Assembly (NCBI GenBank): GCA_934202095.1
Contig: CAKPXN010000021.1
Coordinates: 1 to 30,328, forward strand
Direction of reading: 5' to 3'
Length of the DNA stretch: 30,328 nt
Source of the DNA: an uncultured Veillonella sp.
GTDB lineage: Bacteria; Bacillota; Negativicutes; Veillonellales; Veillonellaceae
Each line of letters starts with the position of its first letter. Position 1 is the first letter of the stretch. Below the pieces are notes generated by a model, which was not told where the DNA came from, did no database searches, and was given only the letters and a program-made list of their open reading frames with translations. A program made the position numbers and the translations under genes. Positions 1-7,050 of this stretch are shown piece by piece.

Positions 1-263
1 AGAATGGCATCTAATTCCCCAACCATGGCAACCGTATATTTACTATCTCGGCCTTTCATTCTACCCTTTACACCTGTCAGTGCATGACCAGTAGTATAAG
101 GGATGCTAAGTTCATCAAACATATCTTGAACCTTTTTAGAAGTTTTTACCTCTTTAAAACCCAACTCAGGTTCAGCCATAATAGATTCAGCTAGTTCTCG
201 TAAACGCGGTTGTGCATCAACAATAGCTTTACAAACACGTTGTTTTACTTCTTCCTTTGTCAT
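1..263 (-). CDS. M20 family metallopeptidase/amidohydrolase, N-terminal part (cut by window edge)
   Basis: Only the first 87 codons are in the window; the gene runs off the left edge. It starts at an ATG preceded by a good ribosome binding site (AAGGAG on the minus strand, about 8 nt upstream). The start of the protein has the usual M20 layout: an N-terminal helix, then EPELGF at about residues 31-36, and VGELDAI at about 81-87, where the Asp lies next to the first metal ligands in this family. M20 enzymes hydrolyse amide bonds of N-acyl amino acids, aminoacyl-glutamates or small peptides using two zinc ions in the cytoplasm. The GELDA form of the motif resembles the AbgB/ACY1L2 branch more than the RADMDA form of N-acetyl amino acid deacetylases. 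It follows two membrane-protein genes, so it probably acts on whatever they transport. The substrate is unknown. Confidence 0.75.
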   Translation of the reverse strand, partial: MTKEEVKQRVCKAIVDAQPRLRELAESIMAEPELGFKEVKTSKKVQDMFDELSIPYTTGHALTGVKGRMKGRDSKYTVAMVGELDAI

Positions 264-285
264 AAAAAGAACATCTCCTTTTAAA

Positions 286-311
286 ATCGACCGTACTTAC
301 ATACGGTCGAT
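286..311 (-). other. Inter-gene hairpin just upstream of the M20 gene
   Basis: Two perfect 10-nt arms (ATCGACCGTA and TACGGTCGAT) are separated by a 6-nt loop. On the minus strand the hairpin is followed by a short T/A stretch and then directly by the ribosome binding site of the M20 gene. On the plus strand it is followed by a better T run, but no plus-strand gene is present. It could be a weak terminator or attenuator, or an RNA processing/stability element, that lowers expression of the M20 gene relative to the membrane genes upstream. Confidence 0.55.
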
Positions 312-343
312 AATTTTTTAACAAAGCATATTTATTTACTACT

Positions 344-457
344 ATAATATGAATAACTATATGCTAAAAACACTATTAAATTAAACCTTCTAAATGAAGC
401 ATAATATGAATAACTATATGCTAAAAACACTATTAAATTAAACCTTCTAAATGAAGC
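344..457. repeat. 57-bp perfect tandem duplication covering a gene 3' end
   Basis: Positions 344-400 and 401-457 are identical 57-bp units. The upstream copy (in gene orientation) supplies the last codons and stop of the small membrane protein gene. The second copy lies just after the stop and is untranslated. Both units begin with ATAAT, and the same five bases follow the second unit, so the duplication probably arose by slippage or recombination at a 5-bp microhomology. The coding frame is unaffected. Confidence 0.9.
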
Positions 458-894
458 ATAATTTGAGCCAAAGCACTAGCACATATAAATGTACCTGCTG
501 TAACAGCTAGTGCTACAGGAATAATTCTCCATGATAATCGACGAAATGCTGCTAAGTCTTTACCTAAAGATAAACCTGCATACGCTAATACAGGTGTTGT
601 AGTAGCTAAAAATGTTACTTGACTTGTTTTAGCTATAATCCATTCTTGTCCTGGCATTATAGGTAAAGATGCAATAACACCAACCAAAGACACCCAGAAG
701 ACCATAGGTAATTTATTTGCATATGGCAAATGAGAAATAATACCTCCAATAGTTGCAAGAATAGCCATAATAGCAACACCTATTAAACTATCACTAAAAA
801 GATGCTTTCCATCCATTACATTACCTACAGCAGTAATAATTGCAGCAATACAGATGACAATAATAAATTGTGTAATTTGTTCACTCTTACTCAT
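433..894 (-). CDS. Small multi-spanning membrane protein, partner of the DUF3100-like protein
   Basis: This 153-residue protein is almost entirely hydrophobic, with about four to five predicted membrane spans (roughly residues 7-25, 35-52, 63-80, 92-108 and 123-145). I do not recognise a catalytic motif. Its ATG lies inside the last codons of the upstream gene: the eight bases ATGAGTAA contain both the start of this gene and the stop of the previous one. Translation is therefore almost certainly coupled, which suggests the two products form one transporter-like complex. The M20 hydrolase gene follows about 170 bp downstream. The last nine codons and the stop are copied again by the 57-bp tandem duplication. 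The substrate is unknown; uptake or export of an N-acyl or glutamyl compound would fit the neighbour. Confidence 0.7.
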   Translation of the reverse strand: MSKSEQITQFIIVICIAAIITAVGNVMDGKHLFSDSLIGVAIMAILATIGGIISHLPYANKLPMVFWVSLVGVIASLPIMPGQEWIIAKTSQVTFLATTTPVLAYAGLSLGKDLAAFRRLSWRIIPVALAVTAGTFICASALAQIMLHLEGLI

Positions 895-1690
895 GATGTA
901 CTGCCTCCTCTGCTAAATCTTGTTCACGTGTACGACCAGTAAAGAAATTATATGTTTTTTCCATTATTGGTAAGGATACGAATAAGCCAAAATAAACACC
1001 AAGAACAGTGGTTAATAAATTAGCTGCTCCCGATAATGCCATAATTTGTTGTTCATACTCAGGATATACTGCAACAATTGGTGCTGTAGCTGCTGCCATC
1101 ATACTTGCACTACCAACACCAGCCCCCATTGCCAAAGCTAATGGATGGAACAATCCAGATGACGCTAATATACCAGATAATACAGAAGCCCACATTGCAC
1201 CAATGAGAACACCACAAATGTACATCCCCATAACGCCACGACCTTCTGGAGAACTAAATCCATATTTATCTATGATGATAGCGACATTCGGTTCTCTATC
1301 TACAGAGTAGCAAGCACCTACAGCTTCACGCCCCATTTTTACAAATAAAGCAACCGGTAATCCGAAAACAATCGTACCTAAGAAATGACCTAGTTCTTGT
1401 AATAATAAAGCCCAACCTGCACTTGTAAGAATTCCAAGGTTTGGACCAATACCAAGTCCTACTTTTACCATCAAGATCATAACTGCTATTCCAATATAAT
1501 CAGCAGATTTTTCCATTTGTTGAACAGTAAGAATCTTAAACTTAGGAATAGAAATTAAAAGACCAAGAATCAAAGTGTACAATAACGGTAATAAAACAAT
1601 GGGTCCTAATTTCTGGATGCCAATAAATTCAGCCACGACTGTAAGAACCAGTGTGAGAAAGTGAATTTTGAGATTCCCCAAAAGTTCCAT
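887..1690 (-). CDS. DUF3100-like multi-spanning membrane protein
   Basis: This 267-residue integral membrane protein has about seven to eight hydrophobic segments. They include a glycine/alanine-rich one near residues 185-210 (GAGVGSASMMAAATAP), the sort of small-residue stretch found in transporter cores. The overall sequence resembles the DUF3100 family, which has no established function; this assignment is from memory of the family and is moderately secure. The start is an ATG with a strong AGGAGG-type site about 6 nt upstream. It is the first gene of a set with the small membrane partner (8-bp overlap) and then an M20 hydrolase, and it has its own promoter after the lar operon terminator. 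A role in moving the hydrolase substrate is inferred from position only. Confidence 0.7.
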   Translation of the reverse strand: MELLGNLKIHFLTLVLTVVAEFIGIQKLGPIVLLPLLYTLILGLLISIPKFKILTVQQMEKSADYIGIAVMILMVKVGLGIGPNLGILTSAGWALLLQELGHFLGTIVFGLPVALFVKMGREAVGACYSVDREPNVAIIIDKYGFSSPEGRGVMGMYICGVLIGAMWASVLSGILASSGLFHPLALAMGAGVGSASMMAAATAPIVAVYPEYEQQIMALSGAANLLTTVLGVYFGLFVSLPIMEKTYNFFTGRTREQDLAEEAVHHE

Positions 1691-1729
1691 AATAACCTCC
1701 TATAAATAACTAAATACCACTACGATTTT

Positions 1730-1758
1730 ATTATAATATATTCTCTCATCAGAATAAA
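1730..1758 (-). promoter_or_regulatory. Candidate promoter of the membrane pair/M20 genes
   Basis: The minus strand carries a perfect -10 TATAAT (1730-1735) about 40 bp upstream of the ATG. Seventeen bases upstream is a weak -35, TTTATT (1753-1758). The weak -35 and a palindrome just upstream suggest that an activator may be needed. Confidence 0.5.
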
Positions 1759-1767
1759 TAAATCATA

Positions 1768-1781
1768 ATATGTATACATAT
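1768..1781. promoter_or_regulatory. 14-bp perfect palindrome upstream of the DUF3100-like gene promoter
   Basis: ATATGTATACATAT is a perfect palindrome centred about 42 bp upstream of the -10 box, just upstream of the weak -35. This is the usual place for an activator site. The TGTATACA core is a common form of dimeric regulator operator, but no regulator gene lies nearby, and in AT-rich DNA a chance palindrome is possible. Confidence 0.35.
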
Positions 1782-1815
1782 CAATGTAATGCTATTAGAT
1801 TAATGACATACTAAT

Positions 1816-1865
1816 AAAAAAGATAAAAGTACACCAAATAATCATGATGTACCTTTATCTTTTTA
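1816..1865 (-). terminator. Terminator of the lar operon
   Basis: A long stem of about 16 bp (AAAAAGATAAAGGTAC paired with GTACTTTTATCTTTTT on the minus strand, one G-U pair) has a 16-17 nt loop and ends in a T run. It lies 25 bp after the larA stop. Because the stem ends in A/T on both sides, it could work in both directions. Confidence 0.75.
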
Positions 1866-1889
1866 TATTAACTTTTAAAATATAACATA

Positions 1890-3167
1890 TTACGCTTTCA
1901 CCACAACAGATACACCATCAGGAATAACTGTAATGCTTGCATCTTTACCTTTTAATTCTAAAGCTTTGTTCAATGCTTCATCAAATGTGCTAGCATGTTG
2001 CAAATGCATATCTGTAAGCATCTTAGGGTCGCATTGATCTGTTACAACGATAACTGTAAATTGATCTAGAATACGAGCCAAGATTTGCATTTCCCATTGG
2101 TCTGGAATTGTTTCATTACGAGGGACCTTAGCAATGCGATCTAATAATTCACGAGGTGTTTTTGCATTTTTAAGGTTTTCGTAAAGTGATTCCCCACCAT
2201 GACCATCATTACAAGCGGCAATCATGATGATAACGCCATCTTTTTTACAAGATGCTTCAGCAGCGGTCATGCCTTTTACTGCTTGATATACGTTTTGGTC
2301 TAATGGATACCCACCATTTGTAGTGATAACAATATCTGCTGGTACAGCTTTAACACTAGCTAGTTCAGACACAAAAGCACAGCCTGTTTCATGAGCTTGT
2401 TCCATATCACCTGCAAAAGCATTGATAATATGTTTTTCTGCATCGATGACAACATTTAAAATAAATGCTAATTTCGCAGTACGCCCCGCATATACCATAT
2501 CCTTATGAATTGGATTGTTCTCGATAATACCTGTACGAGCATATGGGCTGTTGATAAATTCAGCACAGTGATTTGCCATTACAGTCACTTCGGAAGCAAT
2601 GCCTGGCAATACGCTTTTTCTACCACCGGAGAAACCAGCAAAGAAATGTGGTTCAATGAAACCTTCAGAAATTAATAGCTCAGTTTCAACTGCTAGTTTA
2701 TTGATGATGCAGTCCCCACCGGATGGCAACACGCCGATTTTAGTCATTTGGCTAGCATCGCCAGAGATATGGTTTACAATCTTTTCATTGGCTACAATTT
2801 CAGGACCAAATTTATCTACCATTTCTTCATGCGTAGTAGGACGATGGAAACCAGTAGCTAATAAAATGGTAATATCAATGGAAGGATTTGCTTCTCGAAT
2901 ACGGCGAAGTAGAATTGGCATCGTAATTTTGCTAGGCACTGGACGCGTATGGTCACTTGTGATGATGACCATATTGGATTTACCCTTTACCAATTCTTCC
3001 AAGCGTTGACTACCGATAGGATTATCTAACGCATGTTCTACCAATGCTTCTTGTGAAAGCTCCGCCTTATAGGAATGGGCTTTAGATTCTAATACACCTG
3101 CTATATTTTGATCAGGAATATTGATATCTACAAATCCTTTTGCATAGGGTACATTAAATGTTTTCAT
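1890..3167 (-). CDS. larA: Nickel-pincer lactate racemase LarA
   Basis: LarA interconverts D- and L-lactate in the cytoplasm using a nickel-pincer nucleotide bound to a lysine. The ATG used here follows AAGGAG by 8 nt. A GTG nine bases upstream lies within that ribosome binding site and is rejected. From this ATG the protein is 425 residues, and its key residues fall at the same numbers as in Lactiplantibacillus plantarum LarA: His108 (ATGFHRPT), His174 (IEPHFF), Lys184 (GGRKSVLPG, the cofactor-anchoring lysine) and His200 (ANHCAEF). The DHTRPVP motif is at about 72-78. The gene is last in larE-larB-larC-larA, so the cofactor-making enzymes are encoded first. In a lactate-fermenting organism it would let both enantiomers enter metabolism. 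Some LarA homologues racemise other 2-hydroxyacids, but the complete match of active-site residues and the operon favour lactate. Confidence 0.92.
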   Translation of the reverse strand: MKTFNVPYAKGFVDINIPDQNIAGVLESKAHSYKAELSQEALVEHALDNPIGSQRLEELVKGKSNMVIITSDHTRPVPSKITMPILLRRIREANPSIDITILLATGFHRPTTHEEMVDKFGPEIVANEKIVNHISGDASQMTKIGVLPSGGDCIINKLAVETELLISEGFIEPHFFAGFSGGRKSVLPGIASEVTVMANHCAEFINSPYARTGIIENNPIHKDMVYAGRTAKLAFILNVVIDAEKHIINAFAGDMEQAHETGCAFVSELASVKAVPADIVITTNGGYPLDQNVYQAVKGMTAAEASCKKDGVIIMIAACNDGHGGESLYENLKNAKTPRELLDRIAKVPRNETIPDQWEMQILARILDQFTVIVVTDQCDPKMLTDMHLQHASTFDEALNKALELKGKDASITVIPDGVSVVVKA

Positions 3168-3222
3168 GGGAATCACTCCTTAACTTAACACTAACAAACT
3201 ATAAATAACCCGCTACGACAAA

Positions 3223-4521
3223 TCAATCCTCCTTCTTACACAATTGCCGTTTAAGTTCTAACAAACTCATATCATTTTGCTTAGCAATAGCAGCCAGTGA
3301 ATCATATTCATATTTATATCTCTTTACACCAAATCCACTGCTTGTTTTTAAAGCAATTCTATTGCCTTCCCAGTCTATGTCTCCTGCAAAGCGATTCAAA
3401 ATATATCGTTCACAATGATGGTACCGAATACCAAGGCTCGTAGTGTGTTTGAATATTAAATCTCGCAGATTATCGATATCATCTACCTTACAAAGGACGT
3501 TCAACATTGTACTAGGTCGTTGTTTTTTCATCATAATCGGTATAGTAAATACATCTACGGCTGGTGAAAGTAACAACTGTTCTACTGCATAGCCGATTTC
3601 TTCTGGTGTCATATCGTCGAGATTACAAGACATTTCAATAATTGTATCTTCTAAATCATTGTTTATTTCAACAAAGGCGCGTATACAATTCGGTCTTTCA
3701 AATTGTTTCGTACCAAATCCATACGATACCTTTGTTGGTGTCATAACAGGCATATGGCTAAAGGCTGTGCCAAAATACTTGGCTAACGCTGCACCTGTCG
3801 GCGTGCATAGCTCACCCTTAATCTGATAATCTGCGTACATAGGGATGCCAGCTAATAACTCCATCGTTGCTGGTGCTGGCACAGGTAGTTCTCCGTGAGC
3901 ACAATGAACAATGCCAGTTCCTACATGTATAGGAGAGATGATAATATCATCAAACTTCAATTCCTTTAAGAGTACACAAACCGCCACAATATCTGCAATA
4001 GCATCGAGCATGCCTAACTCGTGAAAATGAATTTGTGTTACCGTCGATTTATGAACCTTGGCCTCCGCTTGAGCCACTAACTGATATACGTTAATAGCAT
4101 TCTGTTTACATGTATCGGAAATAGATAATCTATTAATTATATCGGTTACACCTTGTAAGCCTCGGCCATGCACATGATGTTCGCTATGTGCATAGTGCTC
4201 CGAATGTTCTCCCTGCCCTTGTGCCTCACTATGTTTATTATGTTCATGATGAGCATCATGATGGTGATGATCAGTATGATGCTGGTCATGGGGACTATCT
4301 GTATGATGTTCAGATTCTTCTACACCATTAATGGTAACCGCTACCCGATAGCCTTGTAATCCCTTATCTTCTTTCGGTATTAATGTATAGGTAACATCTG
4401 GTATCCCCATTTGATTAAGACGTTGTATCCACATTTCAGGATTATCTACTAACCCAAGTAATGTAGCAGTGAGCATGTCGCCGGCAATGCCCATTTGGCA
4501 ATCTAAAAATAATCGTTTCAT
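3223..4521 (-). CDS. larC: Nickel insertion protein LarC (cyclometallase), unsplit
   Basis: LarC inserts nickel into the pyridinium dithioacid mononucleotide made by LarB and LarE, using CTP, to finish the pincer cofactor. The 432-residue protein starts with the family hallmark [11 protein letters not shown] (residues 6-16). The C-terminal LarC2-like half begins near [15 protein letters not shown] (about 297-311). In L. plantarum larC is two frames joined by programmed frameshifting; here the reading frame is continuous. Residues 72-118 form a histidine-rich insert with 19 histidines, probably a flexible nickel-binding or nickel-storing loop. The start ATG overlaps the larB stop by four bases (ATGA), so translation is coupled. 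Larger family members also carry variable His-rich segments at this position. Confidence 0.92.
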   Translation of the reverse strand: MKRLFLDCQMGIAGDMLTATLLGLVDNPEMWIQRLNQMGIPDVTYTLIPKEDKGLQGYRVAVTINGVEESEHHTDSPHDQHHTDHHHHDAHHEHNKHSEAQGQGEHSEHYAHSEHHVHGRGLQGVTDIINRLSISDTCKQNAINVYQLVAQAEAKVHKSTVTQIHFHELGMLDAIADIVAVCVLLKELKFDDIIISPIHVGTGIVHCAHGELPVPAPATMELLAGIPMYADYQIKGELCTPTGAALAKYFGTAFSHMPVMTPTKVSYGFGTKQFERPNCIRAFVEINNDLEDTIIEMSCNLDDMTPEEIGYAVEQLLLSPAVDVFTIPIMMKKQRPSTMLNVLCKVDDIDNLRDLIFKHTTSLGIRYHHCERYILNRFAGDIDWEGNRIALKTSSGFGVKRYKYEYDSLAAIAKQNDMSLLELKRQLCKKED

Positions 4522-5273
4522 TTACTTTCACCTATATGATTAATCATGTTCGCCGTATAAGCAGCACCGAATCCATTGTCTATGTTAACAACTGTAACAC
4601 CGCTAGCACAGGAATTAAGCATGGATAATAACGCCGTCACGCCCCCAAAGGCTGTTCCATACCCAACACTAGTAGGCACAGCAATGACAGGCACATCCAC
4701 AAGGCCACCAACTACGCTGGCTAAGGCCCCTTCCATACCTGCAATGACAACGATAACCTTGGCGGACATAATGGTATCTAAATGTTGTAACAAGCGATGA
4801 ATCCCCGCTACACCTACGTCATAGATTCGATTCACCCTATTGCCGTAAAACTCAGCCGTAATAGCACATTCTTCAGCTACCTTATAATCACTTGTACCGC
4901 CAGTAACAATAGCTATACTTGATTTCGTTTTCTCTGTAGGCATCTCACCAATATAGCCGATATGAGCATCCACGATATATGTCAAGGAATGCTGCTTTTG
5001 AACCTCTGCGGCCACATCAGGTGCTAAGCGTGTAATCAATATATGGCCTTGCCCGTTAAATTGCATGGAGGAGATAATACCCGCGATTTGTTCACTAGTT
5101 TTACCAGCACCATAGATGACCTCTGGTACACCTTGTCGTAATTGACGATGTAAATCAACGTTGGCATACCCTAAATCATCTATCGGTTTCATCTTTAGCT
5201 TTAATAAGGCTGCATCCACATCTACCTGTCCGTTTTTTACTTGCTCTAAAAGAGATCTAATAGTATCGCTCAT
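4518..5273 (-). CDS. larB: Pyridinium-3,5-biscarboxylic acid mononucleotide synthase LarB
   Basis: LarB carboxylates nicotinic acid adenine dinucleotide at C5 of the pyridinium ring and hydrolyses the phosphoanhydride, the first step of nickel-pincer cofactor synthesis. The 251-residue protein has an N-terminal helical part and a C-terminal PurE-like domain (about 118-245) with VTGGTSD at 123-129, AEECA at 133-137 and an AGMEGAL turn at 178-184. Cys222 in NSCASGV is close in number and context to Cys221, which binds the substrate ring in the L. plantarum enzyme. The ATG overlaps the stop of larE by four bases, and its own stop overlaps the start of larC by four bases. LarE, LarB and LarC are therefore produced from one coupled message. 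Confidence 0.92.
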   Translation of the reverse strand: MSDTIRSLLEQVKNGQVDVDAALLKLKMKPIDDLGYANVDLHRQLRQGVPEVIYGAGKTSEQIAGIISSMQFNGQGHILITRLAPDVAAEVQKQHSLTYIVDAHIGYIGEMPTEKTKSSIAIVTGGTSDYKVAEECAITAEFYGNRVNRIYDVGVAGIHRLLQHLDTIMSAKVIVVIAGMEGALASVVGGLVDVPVIAVPTSVGYGTAFGGVTALLSMLNSCASGVTVVNIDNGFGAAYTANMINHIGESK

Positions 5274-6016
5274 GAACGCACCTCTAAATCTAATACAACA
5301 TCATCAAACATAGATTTAAAATATGTGAGAATCTCAATTCTATTCTTAATAACTATAGCTATTTGATTCTCTGGGACTTGAATTTTAGCAGTATTTCCAA
5401 CTAATCTAACTCTAAAGTCTGATAAACCTAAGGAAAATAAATACCCTTCCGCTTTTTCAATATGTTCTAAATCATGACCCGTTATATGTTGCCCTGCTTG
5501 AAATCTCGTTGCCAAACAAGCGTAAGACGGTTTATCCCAAGTAAATAAATCAGCCTTATGAGCTAAATCTCGAATCATAGATTTTGTTAGATTACATTCT
5601 CGTAGTGGTGATTTAACAGATAGTTCTGCAATGGCTTTCATTCCGGGGCGATCATCCACATCATCACTGGCATTAGTTCCATCGCATAATACAGTAAATC
5701 CATCGCGTTTAGCATGTTCGCTTATTGTGGTGAATACATGATGTTTACAGTAATAACAACGGTCGCTTGGATTGCTCGTTACATCATCATGTTCGAGTAC
5801 ATCGATATCTATGATTTCTAAGGGAATACCGATAAACTCTGCTATTTTCTTGGCATCGTCTAATTCAAATTGTGGGACAAACTGAGACTTTACAGTATAT
5901 GCTTTGCATGGAATGCCTGATTGTTTAACGGCATATGCTAAATAGGATGAATCTACACCACCAGATAGGGCCACACCTACATTCCCTAATGTCTTTATAT
6001 ACTCGATTAATTCCAT
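5270..6016 (-). CDS. larE: Sulfur transferase LarE of the nickel-pincer pathway
   Basis: LarE puts sulfur onto both carboxylates of the LarB product after ATP-dependent activation. The PP-loop SGGVDSS lies at about residues 18-24. The ATG chosen follows AAAGGA by 9 nt; an in-frame TTG three codons upstream has no proper spacing. With this start the protein is 248 residues. It has three cysteines in positions of interest: Cys87 and Cys90 in a CYYC motif, and Cys167 in [10 protein letters not shown]. The L. plantarum enzyme gives up the sulfur of a single cysteine at the last position, whereas homologues such as Thermotoga maritima LarE use three cysteines to hold a [4Fe-4S] cluster that carries extra sulfide. 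The pattern here suggests the cluster type. It is the first gene of the lar operon and overlaps larB. Confidence 0.9.
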   Translation of the reverse strand: MELIEYIKTLGNVGVALSGGVDSSYLAYAVKQSGIPCKAYTVKSQFVPQFELDDAKKIAEFIGIPLEIIDIDVLEHDDVTSNPSDRCYYCKHHVFTTISEHAKRDGFTVLCDGTNASDDVDDRPGMKAIAELSVKSPLRECNLTKSMIRDLAHKADLFTWDKPSYACLATRFQAGQHITGHDLEHIEKAEGYLFSLGLSDFRVRLVGNTAKIQVPENQIAIVIKNRIEILTYFKSMFDDVVLDLEVRS

Positions 6017-6061
6017 TCCATACAATCCTTTAATTAGTTTCTATAATCTATAGTTTGAAAA

Positions 6062-6100
6062 TAAAAAAAATAAAATAGAGCCATTATTAACAAGGCTCTA
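6062..6100 (-). terminator. Intrinsic terminator-like hairpin just upstream of larE
   Basis: On the minus strand a 7-bp stem (TAGAGCC/GGCTCTA, 11-nt loop) is followed by a long T-rich tract (TTTTATTTTTTTTATTTTC). The end of the tract lies only about 45 bp before the larE ATG. It may be a second terminator for the recO operon or, if the lar promoter lies upstream, an attenuator in the lar leader. The rest of the roughly 320-bp gap between recO and larE holds the hairpin at 6224-6274 and AT-rich sequence. A possible -10 TATACT (minus strand, 6141-6146) has no convincing -35. I see no gene there. Confidence 0.65.
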
Positions 6101-6223
6101 GTATCACTCTACCATATATAGAACAATCACTAATGTATTTAGTATAAAACTTTTAATTTGTATTTTCTAACTCATAAATGAGATATATGTTCAGGTAATA
6201 CATTATATTTTTTCTATATAAGA

Positions 6224-6274
6224 AAACCACTTATCTTAAATAGGTTTATCTAACCTATTCAAGACAAGTGGTTT
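6224..6274 (-). terminator. Long hairpin after recO, probable terminator
   Basis: Two 23-nt arms (starting AAACCACTT and ending AAGTGGTTT) pair with only two imperfect positions around a 5-nt loop. It lies about 65 bp past the recO stop and is the obvious end point of the operon beginning near 13.5 kb. The run after it on the minus strand is A/T-mixed, not a clean T tract, so it may stabilise the 3' end and leave termination to the hairpin at 6062-6100. Confidence 0.6.
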
Positions 6275-6339
6275 ATAATTTATAAAAATTTTTGATAAGC
6301 AGTCTTATGAATCGATACCTAATAATTTATTAGTATGTT

Positions 6340-7050
6340 TTATAAACTCATCAGAAATTTTACACTTTGTAATTGTTTACCTATTTCCTGTTCACAATAA
6401 GAAAATAGTAATCGTTCTAGTTCCTTCCATACAGTTCCAGGAAGTTCAATAGGTGCTACATCGCCCCATTGATAGGACAAAATATTTGGTATGGCGTTGC
6501 GTAATGGAAGAGATGGATTCATATGCGTATGTATGCGCAATTCATCCCAAAATAAATCAATTCCATCTCCGGTAGTAAATGCTTCATATTGTGGCATTAC
6601 ACCGGCTAACGACAACATTTGCCATCCCAATATGATGGTCCCTAATCGTACATTTCGTTGACGTATGGATTTTGAATAATTGACTACAGCATTAAATACA
6701 TTACGATCAACGTCATACAATGCAAAAAGTTCTTGTATCAGTTCACTGGCTACGGCTGCATACGCAATATTATCTAAATTTGTATCTAGAGATTCCACCA
6801 CATAGGAACCATCGATTTGTGTGACTTTCACAAATTCTCCGTCCTGCACAACTGTGATATACATAGCGCTGAAGGGTCGTAGATAGGATGCATTACGCAA
6901 TGTTTGCAACCGTTTATGCGGAAACGAAGCTCTAATAATACCTAGGGACGGTGTGATAAAGGTAAACACCGAATAGAGCTTATATTTTTTTCGACTCACC
7001 ACGATGGCCGGCGTATTAAAAGCGCCACTAATCTTGTTCATGTTCATCAT
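6340..7050 (-). CDS. recO: DNA repair protein RecO
   Basis: RecO helps load RecA onto single-stranded DNA coated with SSB, together with RecR, in gap repair. The 236-residue protein has an N-terminal OB-fold-like part (about 10-85, with SFPHKR and RPFSAM) and a helical C-terminal part with the typical ALYDVDRNVF and GWQMLSLAGVMPQYE segments near 110-155. Only one cysteine is visible (SYCEQ near the C terminus), so it lacks the four-cysteine zinc finger of some RecO proteins. It starts inside the 3' end of the upstream CNNM gene (about 23-bp overlap). Three ATGs lie at residues 1, 2 and 4 and none has a strong ribosome binding site, so the exact start is uncertain by a few codons. The sequence family is divergent, but linkage to era supports the name. 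Confidence 0.85.
   Translation of the reverse strand: MMNMNKISGAFNTPAIVVSRKKYKLYSVFTFITPSLGIIRASFPHKRLQTLRNASYLRPFSAMYITVVQDGEFVKVTQIDGSYVVESLDTNLDNIAYAAVASELIQELFALYDVDRNVFNAVVNYSKSIRQRNVRLGTIILGWQMLSLAGVMPQYEAFTTGDGIDLFWDELRIHTHMNPSLPLRNAIPNILSYQWGDVAPIELPGTVWKELERLLFSYCEQEIGKQLQSVKFLMSL

Noticed and set aside
344..457. CRISPR-like array
   Set aside because: Two units only, directly abutting with no spacer, and one unit is coding sequence; it is a simple tandem duplication.
2599..3009. 136-codon plus-strand open frame
   Set aside because: Antisense to the catalytic core of larA; no independent support.
3168..3176. Upstream GTG start for larA
   Set aside because: The GTG is inside the AAGGAGTG ribosome binding site; the next ATG has ideal spacing and gives residue numbers equal to the characterised enzyme.
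4168..4359. Plus-strand methionine-rich 63-codon frame
   Set aside because: It is the complement of the histidine codons (CAT/CAC read as ATG/GTG) in the His-rich part of larC.
3223..4521. Programmed frameshift in larC, as in L. plantarum
   Set aside because: The frame is continuous from the LarC1 to the LarC2 part, so no frameshift is needed.
6026..6339. A small gene or known riboswitch between recO and larE
   Set aside because: No frame with a ribosome binding site and no recognisable nickel/cobalt riboswitch fold; only the two hairpins stand out.
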